Source: Brucella thiophenivorans
Lineage (GTDB): Bacteria > Pseudomonadota > Alphaproteobacteria > Rhizobiales > Rhizobiaceae
Length of the DNA stretch: 64,000 nt
Assembly: GCF_002252445.1 (NCBI RefSeq)
Contig: NZ_NNRJ01000006.1
Coordinates: 1-64,000 of the forward strand
Reading direction: 5' to 3'
Positions 62,198 through 64,000 of this stretch are shown piece by piece. The notes beneath the pieces are model-generated. The model was not told where the DNA came from. It was given only the letters and a program-made list of their open reading frames with translations, and did not search any database. The translations under genes and the position numbers were made by a program. Every line of letters starts with the position of its first letter. Positions within the stretch are counted from its first letter, which is position 1.

Positions 62198-62437
62198 ATG
62201 AGCATTCAATGTGAATTACTGGAGAAACAGCAGACACCAAATCTGCCAGCCCTCATGATGCGATTGACCGAGGCGCGTAAAACATTCGAAAAATTCTATT
62301 CGGATTGGACATATAATCGTCGGATCAAGCGCAGCCGTCGTGTGCTGGAATCTTTGCCTGAACATATCCTGCATGACATTGGTTGGCCCAATGTCGATGA
62401 TCGCCTTCCCAGCGTAGCCAAAAGGCAGTCGCGATAA
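62198..62437 (+). CDS. DUF1127 (YjiS-like) small protein
   Basis: 79 residues from MSIQCELLEKQQTPN with AGGAGA 6-8 nt upstream. The C-terminal half has the DUF1127 pattern: YNRRIKRSRRVLESLPEHILHDIGWPNVDDRL. Such proteins are small, basic and linked in alphaproteobacteria to phosphate, fucose metabolism and RNA turnover; some in Brucella and Agrobacterium are targets of a LysR regulator. Its LysR neighbour is divergent. Confidence 0.85.
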   Translation: MSIQCELLEKQQTPNLPALMMRLTEARKTFEKFYSDWTYNRRIKRSRRVLESLPEHILHDIGWPNVDDRLPSVAKRQSR

Positions 62438-62740
62438 GCGCACAAGAACACAATTGAGGACAGGTGAAGCCCTGCCATCAATTTAGCGACATATAGATGC
62501 CAATATACGGCAGGCATTTAGCCGCACTATGCAATTCTCATGTTCTATGTCTCAATATGCCTATCCTGTTTGCGTCATAGCCTACCCCATGTAAATCCAG
62601 GCGTGAGCAATAGGACCATCGGTCAGAAAACGACCGGATGACCGGGCCCTAACAGGGTTCCTGTGTCATGACGGAGGCACAAGGCCTGAATTGCGTCGGG
62701 AACCGCAGAACAGGCTTTCGAGAATGGGAACGGTCGGGCT
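62438..62740. other. Intergenic region before the GlxA-type regulator
   Basis: 303 bp without a gene. Small local pairings are visible (e.g. CATCGGTC/GACCGGATG and GGGCCCT/AGGGTTCC near 62615-62662), but no defined riboswitch or terminator could be assigned. Confidence 0.4.
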
Positions 62741-63739
62741 ATGAGCAACGCTTCTTTGATCAAGCGATCTATTGTCTTTTTTCTTGTCCCGGACTTTTCG
62801 ATGATCGCATTTGCGACAGCAATTGAACCGCTGCGCATTGCCAATCGAATGCTGGGCTATGAAGCCTATCGCTGGCGCCTCACATCAACCGACGGCCAAC
62901 CAGTAAAGGCATCAAATAACGTGGAATGCGCGGTCAATGCGTCACTTGAAGACGAGCGCCGCTATCTTCAACGCGAGCAGCGGCCATCCATGGTCTTTGT
63001 ATGCTCCGGCGTTTACGTTGAGGAATTCCGCAACAAATCCGTCTTTGCCTGGCTGCGTGAAGAATATAATCGCGGCGTGGCAGTTGGTGGTCTTTGCACC
63101 GGCGCGCACATACTGGCTGCGGCTGGCCTTCTCTCCGGCAGGCGCTGTGCAATTCACTGGGAAAACCTGCCCGGTTTTTCCGAAGCCTTCCCAAAGGCAG
63201 AAGTCTATGCCGATCTTTTTGAGGTCGACGGCAATATTTATACCTGCGCAGGCGGAACAGCCGCGCTGGATATGATGCTGAAGCTGATCGGTGATGATTT
63301 CGACGACAATCTGGTCAATCGTATTTGCGAACAAGCGCTTACTGACCGCGTACGCAATCCGCATGACCGCCAGCGACTGCCGTTGCGCGCGCGCCTTGGC
63401 ATTCAGAACTCGAAAATTCTGACCATCATCGAAATGATGGAAGCCAATCTTTCAGAACCGGAAACTCTCATTGATGTAGCGCACACTATTGGTCTTTCGC
63501 GCCGCCAGGTCGAACGGCTTTTCCGGCAGGAAATGGGTCGCTCTCCGGCGCGCTATTATCTTGAAATACGCCTCGACCGCGCCCGGCATCTGCTGTTGCA
63601 ATCATCTATGCCGGTGGTTGAAGTGGCTGTCGCTTGCGGCTTTGTTTCCGCGTCGCATTTTTCCAAGTGCTATCGCGAACTTTATGGTCGTTCACCCCAG
63701 CAGGAACGAGCGGATCGGAAAATGCTCGTTGCAGCCTGA
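62741..63739 (+). CDS. GlxA-family AraC-type regulator with DJ-1/PfpI domain
   Basis: 332 residues. About 10-195 is a DJ-1/PfpI glutaminase-like ligand domain (VFFLVPDFSMIAFATAIEPLR, GGLCTGAHILAAAGLLSGR with the nucleophile-position Cys). About 230-325 is an AraC HTH pair (LIDVAHTIGLSRRQVERLFRQEMGRSPARYYLEIRLDRARHLL and VACGFVSASHFSKCYRELYG). Relatives (GbdR, CdhR, ArgR-type) govern choline, carnitine, glycine-betaine or amino-acid catabolism. A gene starting about 240 bp downstream may be a target. Confidence 0.9.
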   Translation: MSNASLIKRSIVFFLVPDFSMIAFATAIEPLRIANRMLGYEAYRWRLTSTDGQPVKASNNVECAVNASLEDERRYLQREQRPSMVFVCSGVYVEEFRNKSVFAWLREEYNRGVAVGGLCTGAHILAAAGLLSGRRCAIHWENLPGFSEAFPKAEVYADLFEVDGNIYTCAGGTAALDMMLKLIGDDFDDNLVNRICEQALTDRVRNPHDRQRLPLRARLGIQNSKILTIIEMMEANLSEPETLIDVAHTIGLSRRQVERLFRQEMGRSPARYYLEIRLDRARHLLLQSSMPVVEVAVACGFVSASHFSKCYRELYGRSPQQERADRKMLVAA

Positions 63740-63759
63740 TCGCTAGCTTTACAATCAAC

Positions 63760-63790
63760 GCCGCGCCTTCAAAGCGCGGCTTTTTCTTTT
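63760..63790 (+). terminator. Terminator of the GlxA-type regulator gene
   Basis: GCCGCGC / GCGCGGC stem with a 7-nt loop, followed by TTTTTCTTTT. Confidence 0.88.
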
Positions 63791-63982
63791 AAATCATAGT
63801 GATAGCCCTGCCGGATGAATCAACTTTTCAACGTAGCGCGACGGTCAATCACTTGGCTTTCAATCGCGATGTCCAACGAAGTAATTTCGGTCGCCTCGGG
63901 CCGAGATTATGTCGTAGAATGACAATTGTCGCCCCTAGGCAAAGACTATGGTTCCATCAAATACAAAATGGGATCGCATAAA

Positions 63983-64000
63983 ATGGCAGAGTTTCCTAAA
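63983..64000 (+). CDS. Possible start of a further gene, cut by the window end
   Basis: An ATG at 63983 opens a frame reading MAEFPK up to the edge, with GGATCG about 7 nt before it. MAEFPK resembles the first residues of FAD-dependent sarcosine/dimethylglycine-type dehydrogenases, which often lie beside GlxA-type regulators. Six codons cannot prove this. Confidence 0.3.

Noticed and set aside
1-64000. CRISPR arrays, insertion sequences or prophage
   Set aside because: No direct-repeat/spacer array, transposase, integrase or phage gene was found on either strand; repeated DNA is limited to palindromes and the tRNA pair.

Overview
The window looks like a chromosome segment from a Brucellaceae alphaproteobacterium (Brucella/Ochrobactrum group). 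The first 39 residues of EF-Tu, the cobalamin gene set with a CobR-type reductase and CbtA/CbtB, the gene families present and the many ~100-bp palindromic intergenic repeats all fit that group. Genus and species are inferred from sequence recognition only; no search was run. There is no prophage, insertion sequence, CRISPR array or replication origin in the window.

Layout. 1-3.1 kb: start of tuf, tRNA-Gly and tRNA-Tyr, rlmB, a CBS-domain protein and a rhomboid protease. 3.4-10 kb: PAS protein, BTLCP-type transglutaminase-like protease, gamma carbonic anhydrase, small membrane and secreted proteins, DUF3126, cysE, an alpha/beta hydrolase, DUF192 and a double cold-shock-domain protein. 10-20 kb: gloA, a Tim44-like protein, recJ, glpX, an ABC-F ATPase with an attenuator-like leader, hom, an AlaC-type aminotransferase and a lipoprotein. 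20-27.4 kb: M15-type peptidase, two tRNA-Glu genes, DUF2218 protein, sfsA, map, radC, an outer-membrane protein and a siderophore-interacting protein.

27.5-56.7 kb is a large cobalamin locus: cobL divergent from cobGHIJ; cobR; cobABCD; cbiD-cobK converging on cobM; cobE; and a minus-strand run cbtB-cbtA-cobP-cobW-cobN-cobO behind a cobalamin riboswitch, with cobQ upstream. The set covers precorrin-2 formation, the oxygen-dependent corrin ring pathway, cobalt insertion, reduction, adenosylation, amidation and part of the nucleotide-loop pathway. cobS/cobT (the other cobaltochelatase subunits), cobF, and the DMB and cobalamin-synthase genes are not in the window. CobJ carries a full CbiG-like N-terminal region, and a separate CobE-like protein and CbiD are also encoded. 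Passenger genes inside the locus are a TetR/MFS efflux pair, a TerB protein, a TSUP permease, a shortened EamA-type permease, a substrate-binding protein and a secreted hydrolase.

56.8-64 kb: two valine-degradation genes (acyl-CoA dehydrogenase, mmsB), a candidate structured small RNA, a GT39-like membrane glycosyltransferase, an entericidin-type small lipoprotein, a LysR regulator divergent from a DUF1127 gene, a GlxA-type AraC regulator and perhaps the first codons of a further gene.

Most notable non-coding structures: a 20-codon leader ORF with strong ribosome-binding site and two downstream hairpins ahead of the ABC-F gene; two palindromic elements nested inside the gloA terminator; a family of two-hairpin repeats in five intergenic spots; and a terminator-ended structured RNA at 59.0-59.15 kb.
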